A stretch of 64,000 nucleotides of DNA. Origin: Myxococcales bacterium 68-20 (GTDB lineage: Bacteria; Myxococcota_A; Polyangia; Polyangiales; Polyangiaceae). The stretch is from positions 65,915-129,914 of the forward strand of contig MKVQ01000040.1 of the NCBI GenBank assembly GCA_001899635.1, given 5' to 3'. Below the pieces are notes generated by a model. It had not been told where the DNA came from, searched no databases, and saw only the letters and a list, made by a program, of their open reading frames with translations. The translations under genes and the position numbers were made by a program. Numbering within the stretch: the stretch's first letter is position 1; every line of letters starts with the position of its first letter. Below are positions 16,309 to 24,955 of the stretch, one piece after another.

Positions 16309-17799
16309 ATGGGCAGCGTGATGGAAACGCAGGGGCAGCTACGCGACGGCGAACGATACGAGCTGCTCGGTGAGCTCGCGAGCGGAGGCATGGCCACCGT
16401 CTATCTCGCGCGCATGCGCCGGCCGATGGGCTTCTCGCGTCTCGTCGCGATCAAGTGCATGCACCCGCAGTTCGCCAAGGACCCGAGCTTCGTCTCGATG
16501 TTCCTGGACGAAGCGCGGCTGACCGCGCGGCTTCGTCATCCCAACATCGTTCCCACCCTCGACATCGTCCACGACGACGGTCACCTCCTCCTCGTCATGG
16601 AGTACGTCGAGGGCGCGTCGCTCGCGTCTCTCCTCAGCTCCGTGAGATCGAGGGGCACTCGCATCCCCGTGCCGATCGCGTGCGCGATCGTTCACGATAT
16701 GCTGCTCGGTCTCCACGAGGCGCACGAGGCGAGGGACGATGAGAACGTGCCGCTCGCGATCGTCCATCGTGACGTGTCCCCGCAAAACGTCATCGTCGGA
16801 CTCGACGGTCTCTCTCGCGTGCTCGACTTCGGAGTCGCGAAGGCACGCCAGAACACGCACCATTCGAACGACAACGAGATCAGGGGCAAGATCCCCTACA
16901 TGCCGCCGGAGCAGCTCTTCGGCGAGGGGCTCGATCACAAGGTCGACGTCTACGCGGCCGGCGTGACGCTGTGGGAGGCGCTCGTCTGCCAACGTCTCTT
17001 CGAAGGTCCGAGCGAGACCGCGCTCGTCCGCAAGATCAGCGAGGAGCCGATCGCGAGGCCGAGCGAGCACGTCGGTGATCTCCCGCCCGCGATCGACGCG
17101 ATTGTCATGAAGGCGCTCTCGCGCGAGCCCGCGTGCCGCTACGAGAGCGCGCTGGCGATGGCGGAGGCGATCGCGGCCATCGTGAAGCTCCCCACGCGCA
17201 CCGAGGTCTCAGCGTGGGTCCGCCAATACGTCGCGCCGCGCGAGGTCCCTTCCGGCAGGAAGCTCCCCGTCGCCGACGATCCGGAGGTGGACCCGGAGAC
17301 GACGATGATCGCGATCCTCGAGAAGGCGAGCATGCTCCGCCCCTCGGCGAAGCGTCCGGCACCGGCCGCCCCGCGGGCTGCTGCGACGCGCTTTGCGCTC
17401 GGTGTCGCCGCGCTCGCGCTCGCCGTGGCAGGAGTCGCCGTCGCGCGCAGCGCGAAGAGCGAGGCCGCCCAGCTGTCCGCAGTAACCACGACGGCGGCAG
17501 TGGTGGCGCCCCCCGCTGGCGAAGCTCTCCCTGCTGTCGCGCCGGCGAGTCCGGTTGTCGTCACGACCACGTCCACGAGCGAGGAGAGCGCGCCCCGCCC
17601 TGAGCAGCACGCCCGCTCCGTCGCGCGCGTGGCGCGGCCGGTCGCTCGAGCGGCGTTGCCGAAGGCCGTCCCGACAGCGCCGTCGCCGGCGGCGTCGGAA
17701 CCCGTGCCCGCGCCCGTGCCGGAGACGAAGCCGGGCTGCAAGATCCCGTACACGATCGATTCCGACGGTCACAAGCACTACAAGGTCGAATGCATCTGA
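16309..17799 (+). CDS. Transmembrane serine/threonine protein kinase
   Basis: A 496-residue bacterial Ser/Thr kinase. Kinase domain about 17-290: glycine loop ELASGGMATVYLAR, catalytic Lys49 (VAIKCM), HRD at 153-155 (IVHRDVSPQNVIV), DFG-type LDFGVAK (Asp173) and MPPEQLF as the APE equivalent. One membrane helix (362-379) is followed by an Ala/Pro/Thr-rich outer segment ending in CKIPYTIDSDGHKHYKVEC, a two-Cys tail seen in many myxobacterial kinases. Translation may start at ATG 16309 or 16321. The gene heads an operon of four more genes and probably phosphorylates the downstream FHA-AAA+ protein or feeds signals to it (inference). Confidence 0.92.
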   Translation: MGSVMETQGQLRDGERYELLGELASGGMATVYLARMRRPMGFSRLVAIKCMHPQFAKDPSFVSMFLDEARLTARLRHPNIVPTLDIVHDDGHLLLVMEYVEGASLASLLSSVRSRGTRIPVPIACAIVHDMLLGLHEAHEARDDENVPLAIVHRDVSPQNVIVGLDGLSRVLDFGVAKARQNTHHSNDNEIRGKIPYMPPEQLFGEGLDHKVDVYAAGVTLWEALVCQRLFEGPSETALVRKISEEPIARPSEHVGDLPPAIDAIVMKALSREPACRYESALAMAEAIAAIVKLPTRTEVSAWVRQYVAPREVPSGRKLPVADDPEVDPETTMIAILEKASMLRPSAKRPAPAAPRAAATRFALGVAALALAVAGVAVARSAKSEAAQLSAVTTTAAVVAPPAGEALPAVAPASPVVVTTTSTSEESAPRPEQHARSVARVARPVARAALPKAVPTAPSPAASEPVPAPVPETKPGCKIPYTIDSDGHKHYKVECI

Positions 17800-18563
17800 T
17801 GCGAGGCGCCGCGTCGGTCGCATCGCTCTGCGCGCTCCTCGTGGCCTCCACGATCGTGCGTGCGGAGGACGCGCCCACGAGCGGGCCCGACAAGGCGGCG
17901 TGCGTTGCTGCACTCGACGAGGCGCAGGCATCGCGTGCCGCTCGTAAGCTCCTCGCCGCTCGCGCGAGCTACGTCACGTGCTCGCACGAGGCGTGTCCCG
18001 ACATGATCCGCGACGATTGCTCGAAGGGGCTCCGCGAGGTGGACGAGGCGATCCCCACGCTCGTCCTCTCGGCGAGCATCGACGGGAAGGACGCGACGGA
18101 CGCGAAGGCGATCCTCGACGGCGAGCGTCTCGCAGGTGGGCTCGACGGCCGCGCGATTCCGGTCGATCCCGGCCCGCACGTCGCCCGCTTCGAGCGACCC
18201 GGCAGCGGCGCGGTCGAGGTGAAGATCGTGGCCCGTGAGGGCGAGAAGAATCGCCTCGTCAGTGCGACGTTCGCCGTGCCGCGCCCGGAGGCCGCGCAGG
18301 TGAAGGGCGAGGGCTCGCGCTTCCCGACGGTGCCCGTCGCGTTCGCGGCGGCCGGCGCGCTTGCGCTCGGCGGCGCGTTCCTCGTCCACCTCGACATGAT
18401 CGATCGCGCCAACGAGCTCGGGAATGCGTGTGCTCCGCGATGCTCGCAGTCGGACCGTGACGCGCTCAGCGATCGGCTCGTCCTCCGGAACGTGTCGCTC
18501 GGAGTCGGGATCGGCGCGCTCGTCGTCGCCGCGGTTACGTATGTGGTCGGTTCTCGGAGGTAG
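17799..18563 (+). CDS. Periplasmic/membrane protein, PEGA-like, kinase operon
   Basis: A 254-residue protein whose ATG overlaps the kinase stop (TGATG); an in-frame ATG at 17790 is the alternative. It has a signal peptide (ASVASLCALLVASTIVRAE), a Cys-containing helical part (SYVTCSHEACPDMIRDDCSK) and a beta-rich PEGA-like middle (DGERLAGGLDGRAIPVDPGPH). Two hydrophobic segments follow near the C-terminus (VPVAFAAAGALALGGAFLV and LGVGIGALVVAAVTYVVG). This layout is common beside myxobacterial Ser/Thr kinases. It probably senses or anchors something at the envelope; exact role unknown. Confidence 0.75.
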   Translation: MRGAASVASLCALLVASTIVRAEDAPTSGPDKAACVAALDEAQASRAARKLLAARASYVTCSHEACPDMIRDDCSKGLREVDEAIPTLVLSASIDGKDATDAKAILDGERLAGGLDGRAIPVDPGPHVARFERPGSGAVEVKIVAREGEKNRLVSATFAVPRPEAAQVKGEGSRFPTVPVAFAAAGALALGGAFLVHLDMIDRANELGNACAPRCSQSDRDALSDRLVLRNVSLGVGIGALVVAAVTYVVGSRR

Positions 18564-18569
18564 GTTACG

Positions 18570-19850
18570 ATGAGCGCGCAAAACATGACGAAACCTGGAG
18601 AGATGGCCACCGTTCGTCGGACGCGCTTCTCGCGTCCACCGACTGCAGGCTCTGCATTCGTGATCACCGTCGTGGAGGGGCCGGACGCCGGGCTCGTCAC
18701 GTCGCTCGATGCGACGGGGCCGACCCGCGCGCTGCTCGGTCAGAGCCCGGTCTGTACGATCCGCCTGACCGACCGCGAGGTCTCGCGCCGTCACGCTGCG
18801 CTCTCGGTCACGGACACGAAGCTCGTCGTCCTCGATCTCGGCTCGACGAACGGCACGACCGTGAACGGCGTGCTCATCAAAGAGGCTGCGCTCCAGGGCG
18901 GCGAGGCGATCCGTATCGGCTCGTCGGTGCTCTCGGTGAAGCGCGGTGAGGCGCGCGCGGCCGACCTCGGACAGACGGCGTCGTTCGGGCGAGTCATCGG
19001 CGAGTCCGCCGCGATGAAGCGGCTCTATCCGGCGCTCTCGCAGCTCGCGGGGAGCGACCGGCCCGCGCTCCTCGAGGGCGAGGCCGGCACGGGCAAGGAG
19101 CTCGTCGCCGAGGAGTTGCACCGCGCGAGCGGCCGCACCGACGGTCCCTTCATCACGCTCGAGTCGAGCACGATCCCCATCGCGGAGCTGAGCTCCCGCC
19201 TGTTCGGCGCCGGAGGCCTCTTCGAGCAGGCGCGCGGCGGCGTCCTCTTCATCGACGAGATCGGAGACCTCCCGCGTGACGTGCAGGCCACGCTCCGTGA
19301 GACCCTCGGGAAGGTGCGCGACGTTCGCGTCGTCGCTGCGACGCGCCGCGACCTCGATCGAGACGTCGCACAGGGCCGCTTCGACGACGATCTCTTCTTC
19401 CTCCTCGCCGCTGGTCGCATCGAGCTGCCGGCGCTCCGCGATCGTGAGGGAGACGTCACGCTCCTCGCTCGTCACTTCTGGCAGGAGCTCGCTCCGTCCA
19501 CCGGCGCCGCGACCGATCTGCCCGAGGACTTCCTCCCGCGCTTCGAGCACTACCCCTGGCCGGGCAACGTGCGCGAGCTTCGCAGCGCGGTCCTCGCGCG
19601 CATGACGATGGGTGAGCTCGGTCCGACGTATCGGTCCGACGAGGCGAAGCAGCAGGGGCTCGACTTCCTCAGCGCGGTCATCGAGGAGGATCTTCCGTTC
19701 CCGACCGCGCGCGAGCGCGTCGTCTCCGAGTTCGAGCGTCGTTACGTCGAGCGCGTGCTCGCGCGCCACAACGGCAACGTCACCCAGGCGGCACGCGCGA
19801 GCGGCGTCGCGCATCGGTACTTCCAGCTCGTGAAGGCGCGCCTCAAGTGA
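18570..19850 (+). CDS. FHA domain-AAA+ enhancer-binding-like protein lacking the GAFTGA loop
   Basis: The 426-residue protein has an FHA domain (about 45-125, with REVSRRHAALSV and LDLGSTNGTTVNG, a phosphothreonine-binding module), an AAA+ domain with Walker A GEAGTGKE (170-177) and Walker B VLFIDE (225-230), and a Fis-type HTH at the end (NGNVTQAARASGVAHRYFQL). Members of the sigma-54 activator family carry GAFTGA between these motifs to contact sigma-54. Here that loop is missing: LSSRLFGAGGLFEQARGG goes straight on. It probably does not activate sigma-54 in the usual way. It follows the PEGA-like gene by six bases with GGAGG as its ribosome binding site. The FHA domain points to phosphorylation by the operon kinase. 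Confidence 0.9.
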   Translation: MSAQNMTKPGEMATVRRTRFSRPPTAGSAFVITVVEGPDAGLVTSLDATGPTRALLGQSPVCTIRLTDREVSRRHAALSVTDTKLVVLDLGSTNGTTVNGVLIKEAALQGGEAIRIGSSVLSVKRGEARAADLGQTASFGRVIGESAAMKRLYPALSQLAGSDRPALLEGEAGTGKELVAEELHRASGRTDGPFITLESSTIPIAELSSRLFGAGGLFEQARGGVLFIDEIGDLPRDVQATLRETLGKVRDVRVVAATRRDLDRDVAQGRFDDDLFFLLAAGRIELPALRDREGDVTLLARHFWQELAPSTGAATDLPEDFLPRFEHYPWPGNVRELRSAVLARMTMGELGPTYRSDEAKQQGLDFLSAVIEEDLPFPTARERVVSEFERRYVERVLARHNGNVTQAARASGVAHRYFQLVKARLK

Positions 19851-21505
19851 CGAGTCCGGCGCGTGTCATCCGCGGGGCCGTGCTCGCGATGACCGCGTCG
19901 GTGATGGCCTGCGCGCCGTCGACGTTCGACAACCTGACGAACGGGGCGCCCGACGCTCCTGCGGACTCGGTCGGCGCACCGCACACGCGCGATGACGTCG
20001 TCGATCCGACGCTTCCGGCTCCGCGCCCGATCTCCCCGCTGTCGGTCACATGGGTGAACACCTCGAGACCGCGCTTCCGCTGGGCGCCGTCCGCGGGGCT
20101 CACCGGCGCGGTGCTCGAGCTCTCGCGCACCCGCGATTTCGCCGGCGAGGTCCGGCGCTTCGTCGGGAGCGGCTCCGATGCCGTGCCCGATGTCGATCTC
20201 GAGGCCGGGATCTGGTTCTGGCGTCTCAAGGGACGCGGGAGCGGATCCGAGGGCGTGCTCACGAGTCCGGTCTGGGAGGTGCTCGTCCGCGGTCCCGGCG
20301 CCACCGGCGCTTCGGAATCACCGAACGGCGGCATCCTCGATCTCGACGGAAACGGCGAGCCGGACCTCGATGTCGTCATCATGGTCGTGGGGGAGAAGCC
20401 GGGGGACCCGATCGAGCCGGCACTCGTCACGCTCCTCGGACAACCGGGTGGAAAGTACAACTTGTTCGACGAGCGAAGCACGATCGGGACCCTGGTCGAG
20501 ATCCCCGACGTCGCGCTCGCGGGGGCGATCGACATCGACGGCGACGGCTACAGTGACAGCGCCTTCGCCGAGATCCACACGAACCCGAGCGAAGCCGTAG
20601 AGAAGGTCGGAGCACTCTACGTCTTTCACGGTGGACCGAGCGGGATAGACACCGACAAGGACCGCGCGTATGGCTGGCTGCCGGCGCCGGTCTTCGAGAT
20701 GCTCCCGTACGTCGAGGCCTCGGGAGACGTGAATGGCGACGGCTACGGCGATCTCGCGTCGTCCTTTCGAGACCTCGCCTTCGCGAACCTCGGTGGACCG
20801 AAGGGAGCGGGCACGCTGACGGTGTTCGCGCACCAGGATCCGAAGCTCGGTCCTGCACCGCTCACCGGAGGCTGCGACCTCGACGGCGACGGCATCTCGG
20901 ACGTCGCGATTGCGTCATCGGATACGAGCTCGCCCATCCGCTATGCAAGCGGCGCGCGCGATCGCTTCGCCGGGCTCACGAGCCCGACCTTCGGCGGTGA
21001 GATGAGCGTGCCATCGCGGGCGACCGCGCTGACGTCGGGCGACTTCGACGGCGACGGGACCGCCGACGTCGCCTTCACCACGACCGTCGGCGGCGAGCCG
21101 GCCGTGTGCGTGTACTCGATCAAGAGCGGGTCGATGACCATGCGCTCGTGCTGGGTGAACGCCGGCGCGCCCGCCGACGGCTTCGGTCGGAGCCTCGCTG
21201 CAGGCGATCTCGATGGCGACGGGAGAGACGAGATCATCGTCGCCAGCACGTCGGGGCTCGTGTTCCTCTCGCACGAGGTCGCCGGCTTCACGAGCGAGGG
21301 CACCACCTTCGTGGCGACGCCGATCCCCGGGAGCTTCGGCGCCCGCGTCGCGATGATCCATCCCGGTCGTCCCACCAAGGCGAAGTGGGCCGTCTACGGC
21401 GCGGACGGGCAGTCGATCGTCATCTTCACCGGCACCGAGGTGACGCAGAAGATCGACCTCTCCAACGACGAGTACTTCGTGAGCGTCGGGGTCTCGATCC
21501 GGTGA
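19847..21505 (+). CDS. FG-GAP/VCBS repeat lipoprotein (first of two paralogues)
   Basis: A 552-residue protein starting at a GTG that overlaps the previous stop (GTGA). The signal ends in lipobox VMAC. After a linker comes a fibronectin-like domain (WVNTSRPRFRWAPSAG, LEAGIWFWRLKG) and then repeated calcium-binding-like D-x-D-G-D-G units (IDIDGDGYSD, DVNGDGYGD, DLDGDGISD, DFDGDGTAD, DLDGDGRDE), which form an FG-GAP beta-propeller. It is probably an outer-membrane or periplasmic binding protein. Its place in the kinase operon suggests its level is controlled with the FHA-AAA+ protein, or that it is part of the sensed structure. Confidence 0.82.
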   Translation: MTSPARVIRGAVLAMTASVMACAPSTFDNLTNGAPDAPADSVGAPHTRDDVVDPTLPAPRPISPLSVTWVNTSRPRFRWAPSAGLTGAVLELSRTRDFAGEVRRFVGSGSDAVPDVDLEAGIWFWRLKGRGSGSEGVLTSPVWEVLVRGPGATGASESPNGGILDLDGNGEPDLDVVIMVVGEKPGDPIEPALVTLLGQPGGKYNLFDERSTIGTLVEIPDVALAGAIDIDGDGYSDSAFAEIHTNPSEAVEKVGALYVFHGGPSGIDTDKDRAYGWLPAPVFEMLPYVEASGDVNGDGYGDLASSFRDLAFANLGGPKGAGTLTVFAHQDPKLGPAPLTGGCDLDGDGISDVAIASSDTSSPIRYASGARDRFAGLTSPTFGGEMSVPSRATALTSGDFDGDGTADVAFTTTVGGEPAVCVYSIKSGSMTMRSCWVNAGAPADGFGRSLAAGDLDGDGRDEIIVASTSGLVFLSHEVAGFTSEGTTFVATPIPGSFGARVAMIHPGRPTKAKWAVYGADGQSIVIFTGTEVTQKIDLSNDEYFVSVGVSIR

Positions 21506-21557
21506 TGCGCCGAGCCTGACGGCGCGCGCTCGACCTCGTACGCTCGAGGGGATCCAC

Positions 21558-23213
21558 ATGCGTGCCGCCGTCCTCCGAACGTCCGTCGCCTGGCTCGCCG
21601 CCTGCGCGCTGGCGTGCGCTCTCGGCGGGCCGATCGCGTGCGGACCGCCCGACAGTTTCGACGGCCTCGTCGGTGGATCGCTCGACGCCGGGAGTGAGGC
21701 CGATGCGCCGGCGGTCGAGCTGCGACCCGATCCGGAGCTTGCACCGCCCCGGCCGATCGCGCCGCTCTCGCAGTCGTGGATCAACGGCCCGCGCCCGCGC
21801 TTCGAGTGGCAGCTCGCCTCGGGAGCGACCGGTGCGCGCATCGAGCTCTGCCGCACGCGCGCTTGCGACGGCGAGAAGAAGACGCTCGACGTCGCGGGGA
21901 TCGCGACGACGCTCGACGAGGACCTCGCGCCTGGGATCTGGTTCTGGCGTCTTGTGAGCACGACGCCGGAGTCGTTCGGCACGAAGCCGAGCCCGGTGTG
22001 GGGGCTGCTCGTGCGTGGCGGACCGTCGGGCAAGAGCGCGCCGAACGGATCGATCGTCGACGTCAACGGCGACGGGAGGGCCGATCTCCTCGTCACGCTC
22101 GAGTACGAGTCGGGCTCGGGGGCTGCGTTCATCGAGCTCGTCGCGTTCCTCGCGGACAAGGACGACTCGACGTCGTTCGTCACGACGCACGGTGGTCGCC
22201 CCGTCGTGGGGGCGTTCGTTCGGTCTCCCGATCCGCCGATCGCCGCGAACGACATCGACGGCGACGGCATCTCCGACGTCGTCTTCGCCGATGTTCTCGG
22301 CTCCGACGCTCCCGCTCCGATCCTGGTCACCGTTCCGGGGTCGGCCACGGTGGCTGATGCGCTCGATGTCGACCGAGCGACCCTGGCGAGCCTTCCGCCG
22401 CTCGACTCGACCCCGAACCTCGCCGCGGTGGGAGATCTCGATCGCGACGGATGGGGAGACGTCGCCGTGACGACGGCGCACTTCGGGGTCGCGACGTTCG
22501 GGACGAGGTCGGGGCTCGGACCGTTCCAGTACCTTCTCCAGCTCGGACCCGGCCCGAACGACGATGCCGGCGTGCCGCGGACGAGCGCGTTCGCGCTGAC
22601 CGGCGCACTCGACCGGGATGGCGACGGCCTCTCCGATCTCGTCCTCGAGTCGCTCGAGCCCGAGGCGCCGTTCTTCCTCTACTCGGGCGATCCAGAGCGG
22701 GTGTTCCGGTTCGAGATCCCGACGCTGGCCGGCGCGCCGACGATCGGCGCGGCGAGCGCCTTCGCCGCCGGTGACTTCGACGGTGACGGCCTCGGCGACA
22801 TCGCCTTCGTGACGACCGCGGGCGGCAAGCCGGCGATCTGCTTCTCCCGCGGGAGCGAGCCGATCGCGGGGATGCGCCTCGTCTGCTGGTCGCCCGCGTC
22901 ACCCTCGGCGGGGTTCGGCTCGAGCATCACGGCCGGCGATGTCGATGCCGACGGGCGCGATGAGCTCATCGTTGGGTCCTCGGATGCCGGCATCGACATC
23001 CTGGCCCTCGACGCCAAGGGGATGGTCGCTGCCCAGCACCTCGACACGCCGTTCGGCACCACGCTCACGACGATCCTCCCGGGGCGGCCGGCGCCTGCGG
23101 TCTGGGCCGCGACCCGAGCCGACGGGAGCGCGATCGGTGTCTTCGCGGGCAGGGTGCTGGCGACCCGCCTCGACGTGGTCGAGGCGACGCGGTTCGGGCG
23201 CACGATTCGGTGA
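21558..23213 (+). CDS. FG-GAP/VCBS repeat lipoprotein (second paralogue)
   Basis: The 551-residue protein is a paralogue of the preceding one: same lipoprotein signal type (lipobox near PIAC), same fibronectin-like block (WINGPRPRFEWQLASG, APGIWFWRLVS) and the same order of D-x-D-G-D-G propeller repeats (DIDGDGISD, DLDRDGWGD, DRDGDGLSD, DFDGDGLGD, DVDADGRDE). It starts 52 bases downstream with GAGGGG before ATG 21558. The pair arose by tandem duplication and has diverged substantially. Function unknown; surface-exposed binding or structural roles are usual for the fold. Confidence 0.82.
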   Translation: MRAAVLRTSVAWLAACALACALGGPIACGPPDSFDGLVGGSLDAGSEADAPAVELRPDPELAPPRPIAPLSQSWINGPRPRFEWQLASGATGARIELCRTRACDGEKKTLDVAGIATTLDEDLAPGIWFWRLVSTTPESFGTKPSPVWGLLVRGGPSGKSAPNGSIVDVNGDGRADLLVTLEYESGSGAAFIELVAFLADKDDSTSFVTTHGGRPVVGAFVRSPDPPIAANDIDGDGISDVVFADVLGSDAPAPILVTVPGSATVADALDVDRATLASLPPLDSTPNLAAVGDLDRDGWGDVAVTTAHFGVATFGTRSGLGPFQYLLQLGPGPNDDAGVPRTSAFALTGALDRDGDGLSDLVLESLEPEAPFFLYSGDPERVFRFEIPTLAGAPTIGAASAFAAGDFDGDGLGDIAFVTTAGGKPAICFSRGSEPIAGMRLVCWSPASPSAGFGSSITAGDVDADGRDELIVGSSDAGIDILALDAKGMVAAQHLDTPFGTTLTTILPGRPAPAVWAATRADGSAIGVFAGRVLATRLDVVEATRFGRTIR

Positions 23214-23221
23214 CGTAGACC

Positions 23222-23249
23222 TTGAACGCGGTTCACATGGCCGTAGGAT
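23222..23249 (+). promoter_or_regulatory. Candidate sigma-70 type promoter, short leader
   Basis: TTGAAC (23222-23227) and TAGGAT (23244-23249) are separated by 16 bases, close to the TTGACA/TATAAT consensus. The GTG start of the next gene follows six bases after the -10 element, so the transcript would be essentially leaderless. Confidence 0.5.
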
Positions 23250-23255
23250 GCGCGT

Positions 23256-23999
23256 GTGTTCGAGGATCTCGAGGAGGAGGGCACCGATGTGACGCCGGAG
23301 TCACCGGATCGCGCGATCGCGTGGGCCATCTGGTCCCGCGGCGATGCCGGTGCCCTCACATCCGAGGAGGCGTGGGCGATCCTCTACGAGCGCTACCCCG
23401 ACGATCCGCGCTTCCTCCTCCTCAACTCGTACGCCGAGCTCAGCGAGAGGAAGAAGCTGGCAGACGGTCCGAAGGCCGAGGCAAGCGTGCTCTCACCGGC
23501 CTACTTCATCAAGAAGGTGGAGCGGGTGCTCAGCGCCGCGACCGACGCTCTGCACCCGCAGATCCGAGATCTCGTTGCCTTCGGCGGGGCAATCCTCGCG
23601 GGCGCGAAGGGCGAGGAGGGAGCGGCGGTTGCCGGCCTGCGCGCGCGGCTCGGCGCCGAGGAAGGCGATCCGAAGCGCGACGAGCGCGACCGTGCCGGGC
23701 TTCGCCTCCGACGCTTCGAGCGCGAGATCGTCAAGGAGCTCCACGATCGAACGGAGGGCGGCAAGCCACTTGGCGTTCGCGCGGCCGCGCCGGTGCCGAC
23801 CTCGCCCGCGAGCGACTGGGCTGCCGCGACCGCCGATGCGGGCAAGCCCCGCCACAAGTACTCCGCGACCGAGCGGTTCGAGCGCGGCGAGCTCGTCGAG
23901 CACCCGAAGTTCGGCGTCGGCGTCGTGACGGGGACCGAGCCCGGCAAGGCCGTCATCCTCTTCGAGAGCGGCGTCCGCAAGCTCGTCGCCGGCGCCTGA
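23256..23999 (+). CDS. Hypothetical protein with UvrD/PcrA-type Tudor-like C-terminal domain
   Basis: A 247-residue cytoplasmic protein from GTG 23256. The first 185 residues are helical and unrecognised. The last 45 (FERGELVEHPKFGVGVVTGT, then AVILFESGVRKLVAG) match the small Tudor/SH3-like domain found at the C-terminus of UvrD/PcrA helicases, where it contacts RNA polymerase. A 95-residue protein at 60210-60497 ends in the same domain. The function could involve binding RNA polymerase or nucleic acid (inference). It has its own promoter candidate and converges with the sulfur transport genes. Confidence 0.7.
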   Translation: MFEDLEEEGTDVTPESPDRAIAWAIWSRGDAGALTSEEAWAILYERYPDDPRFLLLNSYAELSERKKLADGPKAEASVLSPAYFIKKVERVLSAATDALHPQIRDLVAFGGAILAGAKGEEGAAVAGLRARLGAEEGDPKRDERDRAGLRLRRFEREIVKELHDRTEGGKPLGVRAAAPVPTSPASDWAAATADAGKPRHKYSATERFERGELVEHPKFGVGVVTGTEPGKAVILFESGVRKLVAGA

Positions 24000-24014
24000 G
24001 CGTCCTCGGCTATC

Positions 24015-24037
24015 CCGGAGCAGATGGTCGGCTCCGG
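24015..24037. terminator. Hairpin between convergent genes
   Basis: CCGGAGC (24015-24021) and GCTCCGG (24031-24037) are perfect inverted copies with a 9-base loop. An overlapping 14-base palindrome occupies 24029-24042. Both lie between the stops at 23999 and 24051. There is no U-tract. Confidence 0.45.
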
Positions 24038-24050
24038 AGCCGCTCTCCGA

Positions 24051-24527
24051 TCAGGTGGTCGTGCTTCCGCCGACGTCATCGGCTGCGCGGCCTGCCATCG
24101 ATCGCGCCACCGCGCTCTCGATTAGCATCCCGATCGTCATTCCGACGACGAAGACCAGTGCACCGAGGGAGCCGCTCCCGGCCGAGACGATGCCCGGGCC
24201 GGGGCAGAAGCCGCCGAGGCCCCATCCGACGCCGAACACTGCGGCTCCGAGCACGAGCCTGCGGTCGATGTCCTTGCGCGTCGGGAGGTGGAACTTCACG
24301 TCGAAGAGCGGCGACGAGCGCCTCCGCACGAGTCGATGAGCGATCAAGTGAACCGTGATCGCGCCCACCATCACGAACGCGAGGCTCGGATCCCAGCTCC
24401 CGAAGAGATCGAGAAAGCCGACGACCTTCGACGGCTTCGTCATCCCGGCGATCGCGAGGCCCACTCCGAAGAGCATGCCCGCTCCGAGGGCCGACGCACG
24501 CGCCCCCATGACATTCGACTTCATCAC
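24051..24527 (-). CDS. YeeE/YedE-family sulfur transport protein (second half, DUF6691)
   Basis: A 158-residue membrane protein with about four hydrophobic segments and the signature GVGWGLGGFCPGPGIVSAGSG, whose conserved Cys is thought to carry thiosulfate or sulfur across the membrane in YeeE-type channels. Its ATG overlaps the stop of the upstream gene by four bases. The two together make the split YeeE/YedE (PmpA/PmpB-like) transporter. With the neighbouring TauE-like gene this forms a sulfur-compound transport operon. A sulfur dioxygenase or rhodanese, often found beside it, is absent here. Confidence 0.85.
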   Translation of the reverse strand: MMKSNVMGARASALGAGMLFGVGLAIAGMTKPSKVVGFLDLFGSWDPSLAFVMVGAITVHLIAHRLVRRRSSPLFDVKFHLPTRKDIDRRLVLGAAVFGVGWGLGGFCPGPGIVSAGSGSLGALVFVVGMTIGMLIESAVARSMAGRAADDVGGSTTT

Positions 24528-24952
24528 TGACCTCCGAGGAGATGGCGCACGACGAACACCGTGACGATGCCGGAGGTCATGAAGGCGCCCGTTGCTGCCA
24601 GCGAGCGGGCCGACAGTCGAGCGAGCCCGCAGACGCCATGTCCGCTCGTGCAGCCGCTGCCGAGGCGTGTCCCGAGCCCGACGAGGACGCCGGCGACCAG
24701 CGTGATTGGCAGCGTCGCGCTCCAGGTCGTCGCGAACGCCGCCGGAGCCAGCAAGCGCAGGAGCGCTCCGGCGAGGACGAGGCCTCCGACGAACATCAGT
24801 TGGAAGCTCCGGTCGCTCGTGGCGCGATGGAGCAGACTGCCATAGATGCCGCTGATGCCGGCGACCTTGCCGTGAGTGAAGAGGAGAACGGATGCGGAGA
24901 GCCCGATGAGCGCGCCTCCGAGCAGAGCCGAGATGGGGGTGAAGTCATTCAT
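24524..24952 (-). CDS. YeeE/YedE-family sulfur transport protein (first half)
   Basis: A 142-residue membrane protein with about four helices and the conserved LGSGCTSGHGVCGLAR, with two Cys, typical of YeeE/YedE transporters. It lies three bases after the TauE/SafE gene and overlaps the partner half by ATGA, so the three are surely one operon. It likely moves thiosulfate or a related sulfur species inward. Confidence 0.87.
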   Translation of the reverse strand: MNDFTPISALLGGALIGLSASVLLFTHGKVAGISGIYGSLLHRATSDRSFQLMFVGGLVLAGALLRLLAPAAFATTWSATLPITLVAGVLVGLGTRLGSGCTSGHGVCGLARLSARSLAATGAFMTSGIVTVFVVRHLLGGQ

Positions 24953-24955
24953 CGT

